In this document: positions 16,356 to 26,081 of the stretch, in pieces | Position numbering within the stretch: the stretch's first letter is position 1 | Layout of the letters: each line of letters begins with the position of its first letter | Origin: Deltaproteobacteria bacterium | GTDB taxonomy: Bacteria > Myxococcota > Kuafuiibacteriia > Kuafuiibacteriales > Kuafuiibacteriaceae | Direction: 5' to 3' | NCBI GenBank assembly: GCA_020632995.1 | Contig: JACKEN010000004.1 | Coordinates: 310,001 to 374,000 of the forward strand | DNA: 64,000 bases | The notes under the pieces: generated by a model | Seen by the model: the letters and a program-made list of their open reading frames with translations, nothing else | What the model was told of the DNA's origin: nothing | Databases searched by the model: none | Translations under genes and position numbers: made by a program

Positions 16356-19300
16356 TCAGTTGAAGTTGACCGCGTCGCTCAGCCCTGGCGTTCCCGGCGT
16401 GGCGCCGTCCTGGCCTCCGCTGCTCCCGCCCGATCCACCGATGCCGGCGACGAGCTGGTTGTTGTTCAGCGTCGCGTGGAAGCTGTCGTTCGGGTTCGCG
16501 TCGAAGACCGCGACGCCGAAGCCCCCCTCACCGCCGTTGCCGCGCGTGCCACCGACACCGCCGTTGCCTCCGAGGCCGCTCGCGACGACGTTGTTCGTCA
16601 GCGTGGGTGCCACGCCCGCCGCGAAGGCCACGCCGAAGCTGGGGCCGCCGCCGCCGCCACCGCCGCGGCCGCCGATGCCTCCGTTGCCGCCTCGACCGCC
16701 GACGCCGCCACGCCCCGCGGAGCCATTCGTGCCGTTGGCGCTCCCGCCGTTGCCGCCGTTGCCGCCGTTGCCCCCGTCGCCGCCCGAGCCAGCGCTGCCG
16801 CCCGCGCCCGACTGGATGACGTTGCCGACGACGCTCGGGTTGCCGACCGACGCGAGCCAAAGACCGATCGACGCCCCGCCGCCCGAGCCGCCCGAGCCGC
16901 CCTCACCGCCCTCGCCGCCTTCGCCGCCGCTTCCGCCTCGGCTGCCGTTGCGGCCGAAGAAGTCGGACTCACCGCCGCCACCGCCGCCGCCGCCCGCGCC
17001 GTGGCCGCCACGACCGCCGCGGCTCCCGTGGCTGGGAGAGAACTCGACCGTCCCGCTCACGCCTGAGCCGCCGCCGCGGCCTCCGGGGCCTCCCCGCCCC
17101 GCGCTCGCGCCATCGCCGCCGGGAGCGCCGGACTTGGTACCGCCTTGGGGTCCACCGCGACCGCCGCTGCCGCCTGCAGCGGTGCCGCCGAGCGGGTTGG
17201 TGCTCGACTGGCCGCTGCCGCCGGAGCGTCCGCTCGAGTTGCTGCCGGTGCCACCGTCACCACCGCCGCCGCCGTCCCCCCCCGGGCCACCGGATCCCCC
17301 GGTCCCGCTGCTGGTCGCGCCGCTGCTGCCGCTGGAGCCGGTGGCGCCGTTGGCGCCATCGCGCCCCTGGCCGCCAGCGCCGACGGTGATCACGTTGTCG
17401 AGTACGTGCGCCGAGGCCAGCTGCACGAGCAGCGCGCCATACGCGTCGGCCGGGTTGGCGGCTACACCCGAGCCCACGTCGCCGGTCGAGATCACGTTGT
17501 GCTCGAGGACGAAGCTCGCCGAGCCATCACCGACGGCACGGACGCCGTAGACGTCGGTGGACGCGTTGTTGGAGGCCATGGTCACGATGTCGAAGCCGGA
17601 GAGCCACGCGTCGTCGGCGACATCATCGAACCGGAAGCCGTCGTTGTCGGTGGACACCAGGGTCTTGTTCGACACGACGTCACGGACCCAGTTCGAGTCG
17701 AAGCCGCCGTACACGCTCGTCCCGGCCGGAACCTGGAGACGCGCGCCTCGCTCGTCGTAGCGGTCCGCGCTCGTCATCACGTAGATGTCTTCGCGCGCCG
17801 CAGAGACGATGGCCAGCGCGCCCCCGATGCTCGCGAAGGGCTGCGCGCGGCTGCCGTTGCCCGACTGATCGTTACCGTTGTCGCGGTCGACGAAGAGCGC
17901 GGCGCTGGCGTCCTCGAGGACGTCGACGATGACGGTGGCCGGCGCGCTGAACTCCTCGCCGTCGGTGACGACGAGCGAGAAGCCCAAGGTCAGGACTCCG
18001 CCGGGAGCCACGAAGGTCGGCTGGGGTCCGACGAGGACACCCAGACCGGACGTCACGTCGGGGCCCAGGATCTGCGTCCACGTGAACTCGAGCGCGTCGC
18101 CGTCCGGGTCGCTGCTCGCGGTCCCATCGAGCGTGAGCGCGGTGCCGATGGTTCCGCTGAAGCGCGATCCGGCGTCGGCCACCGGCGGCTCGTTGTACGA
18201 GCAGACCAGGCGACCGAAGTCTTCCTCGGAGCCGCGTCCCATCACGAACTGCGGCGCCGTCGCCTGGCCAGGGCAGGTATCGGGGAACTCGGTGAACTCG
18301 TTGACGCAGCCCCCCTCGTAGTCGAGCGGATCCGTGTAGTCGACGTAGCCGCGGACGGCCCAGACGACGCGGTCCACCGCCGCGTCGGCGGCGGACGAGG
18401 TCCTGACCTGGTCACAGTCGAACTCGCCGAGTCCCGCGCCGAGCTGGCAGTTGTTGATGTGCCAGCCCTCGGCGCGATCGAGGCTCACGTCGACGCGATC
18501 GATCTCCTGAGGCGCGCGCACCGCCGAGTCGTTCTTCACCGTGACGCAAGAGAACTGGCTGTAGTGCGTCATGCCTCGCCAGCCCGGGATGCCCTGACCG
18601 GCCAGGTCGCAGACCGAGTGCGCGGGGACCGTCCCGCCGACCGGAGTGGCCGGCCACAGCGGAGGCAGCGGGCAGCTGCCGGACTGGGCCGGGCAATCGA
18701 AGCGCGCGAAGTCGTTCCCGAGCGGCCGGCTCGCGGTGTAGCTCTCGGGGCGACGCCGGTGGCAACGCTGCCAGTACTCGGTGCTCGTCGCGGGCCCGCG
18801 GATCGCGAGGCCCTCGAGGTCACAGCGCGAGCGCTCGCTGATCACGAACCTGTCCTCCTCGAGGGCGCCGGTGTTCAGCTCGACGAAGTAGCTCATCTTG
18901 TTGAAGACCTGCTGGAACTGCTCACCACCCTGGAAGTCGTGCGCCTCCTCGAAGTCGGCGAGGCCGTTGTCGTTGAGGTCGAGGTTCACTCCGCAGACCT
19001 TGGTGAGCCCGTTGACCTCGGCGGGCTCGAAGGCACGCCCGAGGGACGGCATGGGAGAGGCCGCGGCGCCGCGGTCGTTCCGGTTGCTCTCGTAGAGGGG
19101 GATCGTCGTCGCGCTGGTTCCGAGCTCGGCCAGCGTCACGTCGAGCCGCTGACCCAGCTCGTTCTCGAGGACGAACCCGGAGATGGTCTTCACGTCGCAC
19201 CGCAGGTTGAGCAGAAGCGCGAAGTCGTCGATCGCGGCGCCGCCGCCGACCGAGGCGCTGCTCAGGAGCTGCGCGACCTTCCCGTTGGTCCAGCCGTCGC

Positions 19301-20201
19301 CGTCCATGTCACACTCGAGCGCGCGGCTCCCCGAGACCGCGGGGTCCCAGAAGAAGCCGTCGGTGGTCTCGCAGACGCAGGAGCCCGCGCGGTCCGTCAC
19401 CGGCCACACCGCGCCCGTCGTCCCTTCGCCGACGGGGCACACCGGGCAGCTGCGGCACCGCTGGGCGCCACGATCCCACGCCTCTCCCGCGCCACACGGG
19501 CGCGCCGCGCACGAAGGCGTGGTCTCGTCGGCGAGCTGCACGCAGTACTGCGCCTCGTCGGCGCAGGTCCCGTCTTCGAGGCACGCGCCCGTCGGGAGGC
19601 ACTCGTCCTGGCCGGCGACGGGCGCGAACCCATCTGAGCAATCGCCGCAGTGTGCGACCCGGGTCGCGCTGCCCGCGACGCAGACGCGATGGTTCGCCTC
19701 ACACTCGGCCGCGATGCTGCCCGAGACGCCGGCCTCGCAGGTCGGGGCCTCGACGCAGAGCCCCGCGTCCTCGAAGAAGCCGGAGAGGCATCCCGCGCAG
19801 CGCTCCGAGGCCGTGTCACAGACGCGGTTCTGATCTGCGCACGTCGCGCAGTCGAACCCCGGGTCGACGACACATGCGCCCGCCTCCTCGTGGAAGCCGG
19901 CTACGCATGCGCCGCACGCGGCGGAGACGCAGTCCGCCGATGCCTCGCAGCTCCGGTGCTCGCCCTCGCACGACGCACAGACCGTGGTGCAGGGCGTGTC
20001 GTTGCAGTCGTCGGTCGCGTCTGCCGGGTCGCAGATGCGTTCACACACCCCGACGCCACCGGCGACGATGCACCGCTCGTCCGCCGCACAGCTCGCCGCG
20101 GCGCAGGGATCACCGAGTGGGCTCGGGTTCTCACCGGACCCGCAGGCAGACAAGGCCGCCATGCTCGCCAGGGCGAGCACCATGACTTCGAACTTGTTCA
20201 T
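16356..20201 (-). CDS. Cys-rich, PKD-like and Gly-rich surface lipoprotein
   Basis: The product has 1281 residues. The lipobox LSAC gives Cys20 for acylation. Residues about 25-290 are Cys-rich repeats like those of myxobacterial surface proteins. A PKD-like domain follows at about 672-765 (LTLDGTASSDPDGDALEFTW). A DUF1565-type right-handed beta-helix start comes next (FVDRDNGNDQSGNGSRAQPF). Finally a long run of GG-x-GG repeats (about 935-1225) is broken by beta-helix strands such as IGLWLASVGNPSVVGNVIQ. The start MNKFEV at 20201 is preferred over upstream codons because it gives a clean lipoprotein signal preceded by a GGGAG-type site. It lies 13 bases after the TcA-like gene. A structural or adhesive role is likely. 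Confidence 0.85.
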   Translation of the reverse strand: MNKFEVMVLALASMAALSACGSGENPSPLGDPCAAASCAADERCIVAGGVGVCERICDPADATDDCNDTPCTTVCASCEGEHRSCEASADCVSAACGACVAGFHEEAGACVVDPGFDCATCADQNRVCDTASERCAGCLSGFFEDAGLCVEAPTCEAGVSGSIAAECEANHRVCVAGSATRVAHCGDCSDGFAPVAGQDECLPTGACLEDGTCADEAQYCVQLADETTPSCAARPCGAGEAWDRGAQRCRSCPVCPVGEGTTGAVWPVTDRAGSCVCETTDGFFWDPAVSGSRALECDMDGDGWTNGKVAQLLSSASVGGGAAIDDFALLLNLRCDVKTISGFVLENELGQRLDVTLAELGTSATTIPLYESNRNDRGAAASPMPSLGRAFEPAEVNGLTKVCGVNLDLNDNGLADFEEAHDFQGGEQFQQVFNKMSYFVELNTGALEEDRFVISERSRCDLEGLAIRGPATSTEYWQRCHRRRPESYTASRPLGNDFARFDCPAQSGSCPLPPLWPATPVGGTVPAHSVCDLAGQGIPGWRGMTHYSQFSCVTVKNDSAVRAPQEIDRVDVSLDRAEGWHINNCQLGAGLGEFDCDQVRTSSAADAAVDRVVWAVRGYVDYTDPLDYEGGCVNEFTEFPDTCPGQATAPQFVMGRGSEEDFGRLVCSYNEPPVADAGSRFSGTIGTALTLDGTASSDPDGDALEFTWTQILGPDVTSGLGVLVGPQPTFVAPGGVLTLGFSLVVTDGEEFSAPATVIVDVLEDASAALFVDRDNGNDQSGNGSRAQPFASIGGALAIVSAAREDIYVMTSADRYDERGARLQVPAGTSVYGGFDSNWVRDVVSNKTLVSTDNDGFRFDDVADDAWLSGFDIVTMASNNASTDVYGVRAVGDGSASFVLEHNVISTGDVGSGVAANPADAYGALLVQLASAHVLDNVITVGAGGQGRDGANGATGSSGSSGATSSGTGGSGGPGGDGGGGGDGGTGSNSSGRSGGSGQSSTNPLGGTAAGGSGGRGGPQGGTKSGAPGGDGASAGRGGPGGRGGGSGVSGTVEFSPSHGSRGGRGGHGAGGGGGGGGESDFFGRNGSRGGSGGEGGEGGEGGSGGSGGGASIGLWLASVGNPSVVGNVIQSGAGGSAGSGGDGGNGGNGGNGGSANGTNGSAGRGGVGGRGGNGGIGGRGGGGGGGPSFGVAFAAGVAPTLTNNVVASGLGGNGGVGGTRGNGGEGGFGVAVFDANPNDSFHATLNNNQLVAGIGGSGGSSGGQDGATPGTPGLSDAVNFN

Positions 20202-20214
20202 CTCTCGTGCTCCC

Positions 20215-23200
20215 TCAGAGGTTCGTGAAATCGCTGTAGTAGAAGTAGAGGAAGATGTCGGTGACACCGTCGAGCCCTAGGTCTTCGTTGTCGGGCTCGT
20301 CGACGCGGTTGATCATCAACTCCCAGCGAGAGTTGACGAGCGGCCGCTCGGTGAACCGCGAGGTGCGATAGATCGACGGGTCGAAGGGCTTGCTGCCGTT
20401 GACGAAGGCGTTGATGACCCCCGTCCTCGGCGGGAACGTGTAGTAGGCCATCCCGCCCGACAGCTCGCGAATCGCCGACGTACCGGACATCCGCAGGTAG
20501 ACCTTCGCGAGCGGGTCACCCACCCCGGAACCCACCAGCTCTGCCTCCACCGAGCCGATCTTGTGGTTCCCGGTGAGTGGAGAGAGCGCGCCGAGGTCCA
20601 CCTCGAACGGCGCCGCGATGTAGCCGTTCTCATCGAGGAGCGAACCGCTGGTGAGGCGCTCGCGGAACATCGCGAAGCGGTCGGCCTGGGTGAGCGGCTC
20701 ACCCGACGGCTTCGTGAAGGGGATCCGCAGGATGTCGTCACGCATCGACAGCCGCAGCAGGCGCTGGTCACGAACGCCGACGGTGTCCTCGAAGAACCGG
20801 AACTCGTCCTCGAGACGAACCAGGTAGTTCTGGAGGTTGTAGTCACCGCGCGCGACCATCCTCGTGAGGAACAGCTCCTCCTTCGGCGCGTAGCTCTGGC
20901 TCGTGTGATACTCGAAGACGAGCGTCGCCTTGTAGACCTCGCGCAGCGCCGACAGGAACGACTTGTCCGCGTTGATGATCGCGTCGTTCTTGTAGATCCG
21001 GACGTTCGGGTTGTTGCGCGCCGCCTCGACGTTGATGGTCAGCTGCGTCATCTCCTCGAGCTCCGCCTCGACCCGTCGCGCCTGGTTCCGGAGCTGCTCT
21101 ACCCGCGCGAGCGCCTGTTGCAGCTGGTACCGCGCCTGGAGCGCCTCGAGCTCCAGCTCGGCGATCCTGAGGAGGATCGTCGCGATGCGCGCCTCGGCGT
21201 CGATCTGCACGAGCGCGCTGCCGTCCTCGGTGCAGAAGTCGTAGATGATCGCGGCCTCCCGGGTCTGCGCGTCACGCAGCTCCTCCTGCTGGTGGATCAC
21301 CGCGGTGCCGAGGCCCGCGATGCCTGCCTCGATGCCGATGATCGTCCCCGCGAGGATCGCCCCCGAGATCCCGGCGCTGGCGCAGTCCGTCCCGTTCGAC
21401 GTCCCGGCGACCACCAGGCACTTCCCCAGCTGAGCCACGGTCTGCGCGAGCTGACTCGCGCGCTCGAGCTCGTTCTGGGCGAGGCTCAGCCGGTCGATGC
21501 GGCGCTGGATGGAGTTCTGGTCGGCGCGCGCGTCGACGAAGACCTGCTCCCAGCTGTTCTTGGTGTCGCAGGTCGCGTCGATGCGCGCCTCCTCGATCCG
21601 CGCCTCCTCGGCGACGTTCGAGAGCTGGGTCTGGACCTGCTGAATGCGGACGGCGGCGACGTCGACGTCACCGAGCGCGGCGTGGATCCCACCGTTCCCG
21701 ACGAGGCCACACGGGTCACCGACGACCCGCGTGCGAGGGTCGAGGTACGCGTACTTCCGGATCGCAGGGAAGATGCGACCCTCCGCCTCGAACGAACCGC
21801 AGAGCTCCAGGAGCTGCGCCTCGTAGCTGTTCTCGACCCGCGTCAGCTCGTTCTGGAAGCTCGCAGCGTCCGTATCGAAGCTGCGACCGCTGCTGATCGC
21901 GAGCTCCTCCGCCGCCTGGCCGATCTGGATGCGGAGGAACGCGCGGTTCACCGCCACCTCGAAGCCGGTGTCGCGACCGACCTGGGCCTCGAGCGCGGGG
22001 AAGGGGATGAAGTCCGCCGGGAAGCCGAAGAAGTCGACGTCCTCGCTGATGGCGTCGTAGCGTGCGCGCATGTCGCTCAGCGCCACGCGGTAGGTGGTCT
22101 GCGCGGTCTGGATCTCCTTGGAGATCTGGGCGACGTCCTGGGGGGCGCTGACGTCGACGATGGTCCGCATCAGGTGCGTCAGGATCATCGACTCCAGGTA
22201 CGCCGCGACGTAGCCGCGCTCGATCACCAGCCGCGCGAGCTCCGGACGGCTGAAGTTCTGGTAGCGCGCCGCGATCTCGCTCGAGATGCGGGCCTTCTGC
22301 GCCGAGGCGCGGATCAAGTGCCCGATGTACGTCGCGACGGTGCGCTGTCCGATGAACTGATCACCGGGCGCGGCGTCGAGGCTGCGGTCGATGAGGCCGA
22401 GCATCCGGAAGAACCGGTCCAGGCCCCGCTGGTAGTACTGCGTCGCGAGGTAGAGCTGCACCATCTCGGCGCCCGCGACGCCAGACAGGTTGATTCCGCC
22501 CGGCTCCAGCTCACTCCCCGGGAACGAGCCGATCGCCAGCCCCGCGAGGTCGAAGCGAGACGACAGCGCCTTGGTGTACGCGTCGTCGCCGAGCATGATG
22601 AGGAGCTCGAGGTCGAGCGTCTCGAAGCCCGAGTGGAAGACCGTCGTGTTGGTCGTCGCGTCGAGCTCGCTGTCGAACGAGAAGTTCTCTGACAGGTAGT
22701 CGCGAAGCCGGGTGTACGTGACGACGCTCCGCTGGCGGATCGTCTGGCCCTGCTCCACGTAGAGCGTCAGGAGGCAGTCGACGCGCTTCTCGATGTGCTC
22801 GATCGCCGCCGCGTCGTAGCAGTACGGGACGATATCCGAGCTCCCCACGCACAGCTCGGGCGTGAACCCGAGGTTCGTGCCTGCGCGGTTCTGGAAGCGC
22901 GTGCGGTATCGGAACGCGTCGTCCACCGCGATCGGCAGACTCGGGAACGACTCGATGCCCGGCTGATGATGATAGAAGCGCTTGCCGTTGCGGAGGTCAT
23001 GCCGGTCATCGCTGCAGAACGCACGCGTCTCGTCGTCACAGAGCCAGAAGGGGTCCTCCTGCTCGATGAGACCGAGGCGACGCCAGTTCTCGAGCGTGCG
23101 ACCGCAGGTTCCGTTGCTCTGACAGGCGTGACCGTCGACCACGTCAGACACGAGCGTGGTCTCGAGGGTCGTGAAGAAGCGGACAGTGCTCCCGCTGGGG

Positions 23201-26052
23201 CAAGGGTTCGGGCTCACCGGATCTAGACCGCCGTCGAACTCACCCGTCTCGACGCACAGGTAGTGCACCTTCTCGGTGCTCTCGGGCGTGATGACGGCGC
23301 CGCGCTGCGCCTCGGTGACGCCCTCGAGGAGGACCTGGCTCAGGGCGACCGGGTCGTTCATCCCCACACCGACCTCGGCCAGGAGGCCCGCGTCGCAGGT
23401 GAGCGGCGGGGAAGTGTGCGTCGTCTCGGGCGCCGGCTCCTGACCGACGTAGTCGGTCTCGGCGAGCGTGCGCTCCTGCTTGACGAGGAGGATGTAGCCA
23501 TAGGCCCACAGATCCGGGCTGCCCGGGATCCACGTCTTCGTGCGCTCGCGGAAGATGACGAACAGGGTGTCGTTGTTGATGAGCGCGCCGTCGATCAGCT
23601 CGACGGTGCGGGTCCGCGTCTGGCCGTCGGCGACCGGGTTGGCCGCCGCGAGGGAAGCGTTGCGATCGAGCGCGGCCGCGCCGTTGGGGGTGTAGGGCCC
23701 CTCGGTGTCGCGGCAGACCGGACGGCCGTAGCGGCCGCTCGCGGGATCGAGCACCGCCTCGCCCAGGAACCCGGGGACCAGCCACGGGGTCACCTGACGC
23801 TCGAAGCGGCCGGTGCACTCACCGTCCTGGTGGCGGGCCCCGACGACCGACGTGAACGTGAAGTCGTCGACGAACACCAGGCACGCGCCGGTGCCGCCGG
23901 TCGAGCACTCGGACGGGTCACGCTCGAACGCGACGTCGACCGCGGGATCGCCCGGGAACTGGAGCGCAGACTCGCTGACGACCTTGCCATCGAATCGTGG
24001 TCCGCTCTCGTGGCGGAGGTTCATCGCGAAGGGGAGCTCGACTACACCCGAGGGTACGGGCTCCGCGTTCGAGTCGAGGGTGTAGATCAGGAACCCTTCG
24101 CTGTTGGTGAAGGGATAGCAGATCGAACCAGAGGGACACGCCTCGCGCATCCCGGGTGAACGCCAGCTCTCCGTCTGCGTCGCGGTGAGCAGGGCCTTGA
24201 AGCGATCCAGCTCCAGCGTCCCGTTCCGGAAGCTCGACCAGGACTGCAGGAAGGCGTTCTGCATCGCGCTCGCGCCCTGCGTGTGGCCGCTGTCGATCCA
24301 GTTCCTCAAGCCGGAGCTGCTCACGCGGAAGTCGCCGAAGTAGTACATCTCGCCCGACCAGGCGCCGTCGGGGCGCTGGCTGTACGTGAGACCGACGTCG
24401 CGCGAATGCTGGGTGCGCGTCTCGGTCACGGTGAGCTGTCCCATCCACCAGGTGTGGGGGCTCCGGTCGGCGCCCTTCACACGGAGCGTCACCGACTCAC
24501 CCGCGGGCACCGAGAAGCTCGCGACGATCTTCTGGGTATCGGCGACCAGCGTCGACGAGCCCCGGGTCACCGACAGGTCGAGCCACCGCATCGGGCAGGC
24601 CTCGGCCTCGCAGTAGGTCAGGCAGTCCTCACCCTCACAGACACAGCCGATCGCGTCGCGACTCGTGCACTGTGGGGGGCGGCAGACGCCCTCGCCGCCG
24701 ATCGCGCCGCACGCCATCTGCAGGCCCGAAGGCAGCTCCCCGCACAGGTCCCGCTGAGGACCCGCGCATCGGCAGCCCAGCGTACCGGGCGTGCACGTCG
24801 ACAGGTCGTCCTGCACGGCGTGGCCGACGTTGCCGAGCTCGGTCGTCACGAGGCCCTGGTCGTCACCGAAGCGGCGGTGGATTCGCTTCTCCACCGTGTA
24901 CGTCGCGTCGATGTTGCTGGTGTTCGTGATCGTCACCGTCCCCTGGGCGACGGCGTTGGAGAGCGTGAGCGCGCTCGTGCTGACGGTGAAGCCCGCGTCG
25001 GCCGGGGCGTTCGTGTTCGGCGTGCTGGTGTCGTCCTGCATGCATGCGCCGGTGACGCCGTCCTCGAGGTCGCAGTGGTGATCCGCCGGGCAGTTGTCGT
25101 CGTCGAGCGTACACGCCTTTCTGCACACCTTCCGGCGGCAGACCGCGCCCGTGACACAGCCGGCGTCGCTCTCGCAGTTCGACGCGCAGAAGCCGCCGAG
25201 GCACGCCTGGAAGTCGGGGCAGTCGATGTCCAGGTTGCAGGTCGTGGGCGGTGCGGTCGGCGGGACACACTGCCCGTCCTCACACGCGAGGCCACCGAAG
25301 CAGCCCTCCATCAGGCCGTCCACGCACGCGTGGAAGCCGCTGCCATCGTTCAGGTCGTCGCTGCAGGGGGTGTAGCAGCTCGGGTTGATCACGGGCCCGT
25401 TCGCGAAGCCGGTGGTCGCGGCGCACAGGCTCGCGCGGCACTCGAGGCCTTCGGCGCAGGTCTGGCTCGCCCCGCAGCTGCACCCCTGGGTGCCCGGACG
25501 GCACGCGACGCACGCGCCGCGCTCACAGCGGTTGCCCACGAAGCAGGAGCCGTCCTCGAAGCAAGCGCCTCCGAGGTGACCGGTGCCGTCCATGCACACG
25601 CGGCCCTCGAAGCAGGCGAGCCCCGGCGCGCACGAACCACCGGCGCAGGCGCAGTCGAGTTCGCCCGCGGTGCACTGGGTGTTGGTGGTGGTGCAGACGT
25701 TCCGGGAGCAATGGAGGCTGGAGTCGGCGCAGGTGCCGGAGGGCGTACAGGCGCACCCCGCCGTGCCGAGGGCGCAGGTCGGGATCGCGCAGACGTTGCC
25801 GCCGCCGCAGACCGCGCCCTCTTCACATCGCGCGCCCGGTCGACAGGGACAGCCGATCTCGCCCAGCACGCAGGCGGTGCAGGTGCCGCCGATGCACTCG
25901 AAGCCGCTGCCCAGCTGGCAGTCGAGGGCGGTGGCACAGGTGTGGCCAGCGGGGCTCGCCTCGCCGCCGCCCCCGCAACCGCCGGCCCCCACCAGGAGGG
26001 CGCACAGCGGCAGGACTCGAATCGACAGTGCGAGAAACTTCGTGGGAGTCAT
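20215..26052 (-). CDS. Giant lipoprotein with helical hairpin and TcA-like C-terminus
   Basis: The product has 1945 residues. A lipoprotein signal ends at GAGGC (Cys26). Residues about 30-430 hold many Cys-rich repeats (CACAGGSCAPGLACF), followed by a mixed beta region. From about residue 1100 the protein is largely helical. Long coiled-coil stretches (around 1480-1550 and 1600-1690) flank a hydrophobic glycine-rich segment at about 1561-1584 (GAILAGTIIGIEAGIAGLGT), a plausible membrane-entering tip. The last 200 residues (NHKIGSVEAELVG, then VTDIFLYFYYSDF) resemble the layout of the TcA C-terminal TcB-binding domain. Together with the SpvB-RHS gene this suggests a membrane-tethered TcA analogue; the similarity is by eye and tentative. 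Confidence 0.72.
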   Translation of the reverse strand: MTPTKFLALSIRVLPLCALLVGAGGCGGGGEASPAGHTCATALDCQLGSGFECIGGTCTACVLGEIGCPCRPGARCEEGAVCGGGNVCAIPTCALGTAGCACTPSGTCADSSLHCSRNVCTTTNTQCTAGELDCACAGGSCAPGLACFEGRVCMDGTGHLGGACFEDGSCFVGNRCERGACVACRPGTQGCSCGASQTCAEGLECRASLCAATTGFANGPVINPSCYTPCSDDLNDGSGFHACVDGLMEGCFGGLACEDGQCVPPTAPPTTCNLDIDCPDFQACLGGFCASNCESDAGCVTGAVCRRKVCRKACTLDDDNCPADHHCDLEDGVTGACMQDDTSTPNTNAPADAGFTVSTSALTLSNAVAQGTVTITNTSNIDATYTVEKRIHRRFGDDQGLVTTELGNVGHAVQDDLSTCTPGTLGCRCAGPQRDLCGELPSGLQMACGAIGGEGVCRPPQCTSRDAIGCVCEGEDCLTYCEAEACPMRWLDLSVTRGSSTLVADTQKIVASFSVPAGESVTLRVKGADRSPHTWWMGQLTVTETRTQHSRDVGLTYSQRPDGAWSGEMYYFGDFRVSSSGLRNWIDSGHTQGASAMQNAFLQSWSSFRNGTLELDRFKALLTATQTESWRSPGMREACPSGSICYPFTNSEGFLIYTLDSNAEPVPSGVVELPFAMNLRHESGPRFDGKVVSESALQFPGDPAVDVAFERDPSECSTGGTGACLVFVDDFTFTSVVGARHQDGECTGRFERQVTPWLVPGFLGEAVLDPASGRYGRPVCRDTEGPYTPNGAAALDRNASLAAANPVADGQTRTRTVELIDGALINNDTLFVIFRERTKTWIPGSPDLWAYGYILLVKQERTLAETDYVGQEPAPETTHTSPPLTCDAGLLAEVGVGMNDPVALSQVLLEGVTEAQRGAVITPESTEKVHYLCVETGEFDGGLDPVSPNPCPSGSTVRFFTTLETTLVSDVVDGHACQSNGTCGRTLENWRRLGLIEQEDPFWLCDDETRAFCSDDRHDLRNGKRFYHHQPGIESFPSLPIAVDDAFRYRTRFQNRAGTNLGFTPELCVGSSDIVPYCYDAAAIEHIEKRVDCLLTLYVEQGQTIRQRSVVTYTRLRDYLSENFSFDSELDATTNTTVFHSGFETLDLELLIMLGDDAYTKALSSRFDLAGLAIGSFPGSELEPGGINLSGVAGAEMVQLYLATQYYQRGLDRFFRMLGLIDRSLDAAPGDQFIGQRTVATYIGHLIRASAQKARISSEIAARYQNFSRPELARLVIERGYVAAYLESMILTHLMRTIVDVSAPQDVAQISKEIQTAQTTYRVALSDMRARYDAISEDVDFFGFPADFIPFPALEAQVGRDTGFEVAVNRAFLRIQIGQAAEELAISSGRSFDTDAASFQNELTRVENSYEAQLLELCGSFEAEGRIFPAIRKYAYLDPRTRVVGDPCGLVGNGGIHAALGDVDVAAVRIQQVQTQLSNVAEEARIEEARIDATCDTKNSWEQVFVDARADQNSIQRRIDRLSLAQNELERASQLAQTVAQLGKCLVVAGTSNGTDCASAGISGAILAGTIIGIEAGIAGLGTAVIHQQEELRDAQTREAAIIYDFCTEDGSALVQIDAEARIATILLRIAELELEALQARYQLQQALARVEQLRNQARRVEAELEEMTQLTINVEAARNNPNVRIYKNDAIINADKSFLSALREVYKATLVFEYHTSQSYAPKEELFLTRMVARGDYNLQNYLVRLEDEFRFFEDTVGVRDQRLLRLSMRDDILRIPFTKPSGEPLTQADRFAMFRERLTSGSLLDENGYIAAPFEVDLGALSPLTGNHKIGSVEAELVGSGVGDPLAKVYLRMSGTSAIRELSGGMAYYTFPPRTGVINAFVNGSKPFDPSIYRTSRFTERPLVNSRWELMINRVDEPDNEDLGLDGVTDIFLYFYYSDFTNL

Positions 26053-26081
26053 GGTCGCCTCGTCCGTTCGCGCCAGGGAGG

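Noticed and set aside
16530..17390. Dense repeats resembling a CRISPR or tandem-repeat array
   Set aside because: They are codon repeats for GG-x-GG protein motifs without regular unit or spacer length, inside an intact reading frame.
13912..17550. Very long plus-strand open frame (1212 codons) across the RHS and Gly-rich genes
   Set aside because: It is the antisense shadow of strongly supported minus-strand genes in GC-rich DNA. Its product is low-complexity (Pro, Arg, Val) with no domains, and it lacks a ribosome site.
17145..19637. Plus-strand open frame of 830 codons
   Set aside because: It is antisense to the Cys-rich/PKD lipoprotein; it arises from the GC-rich codon pattern.
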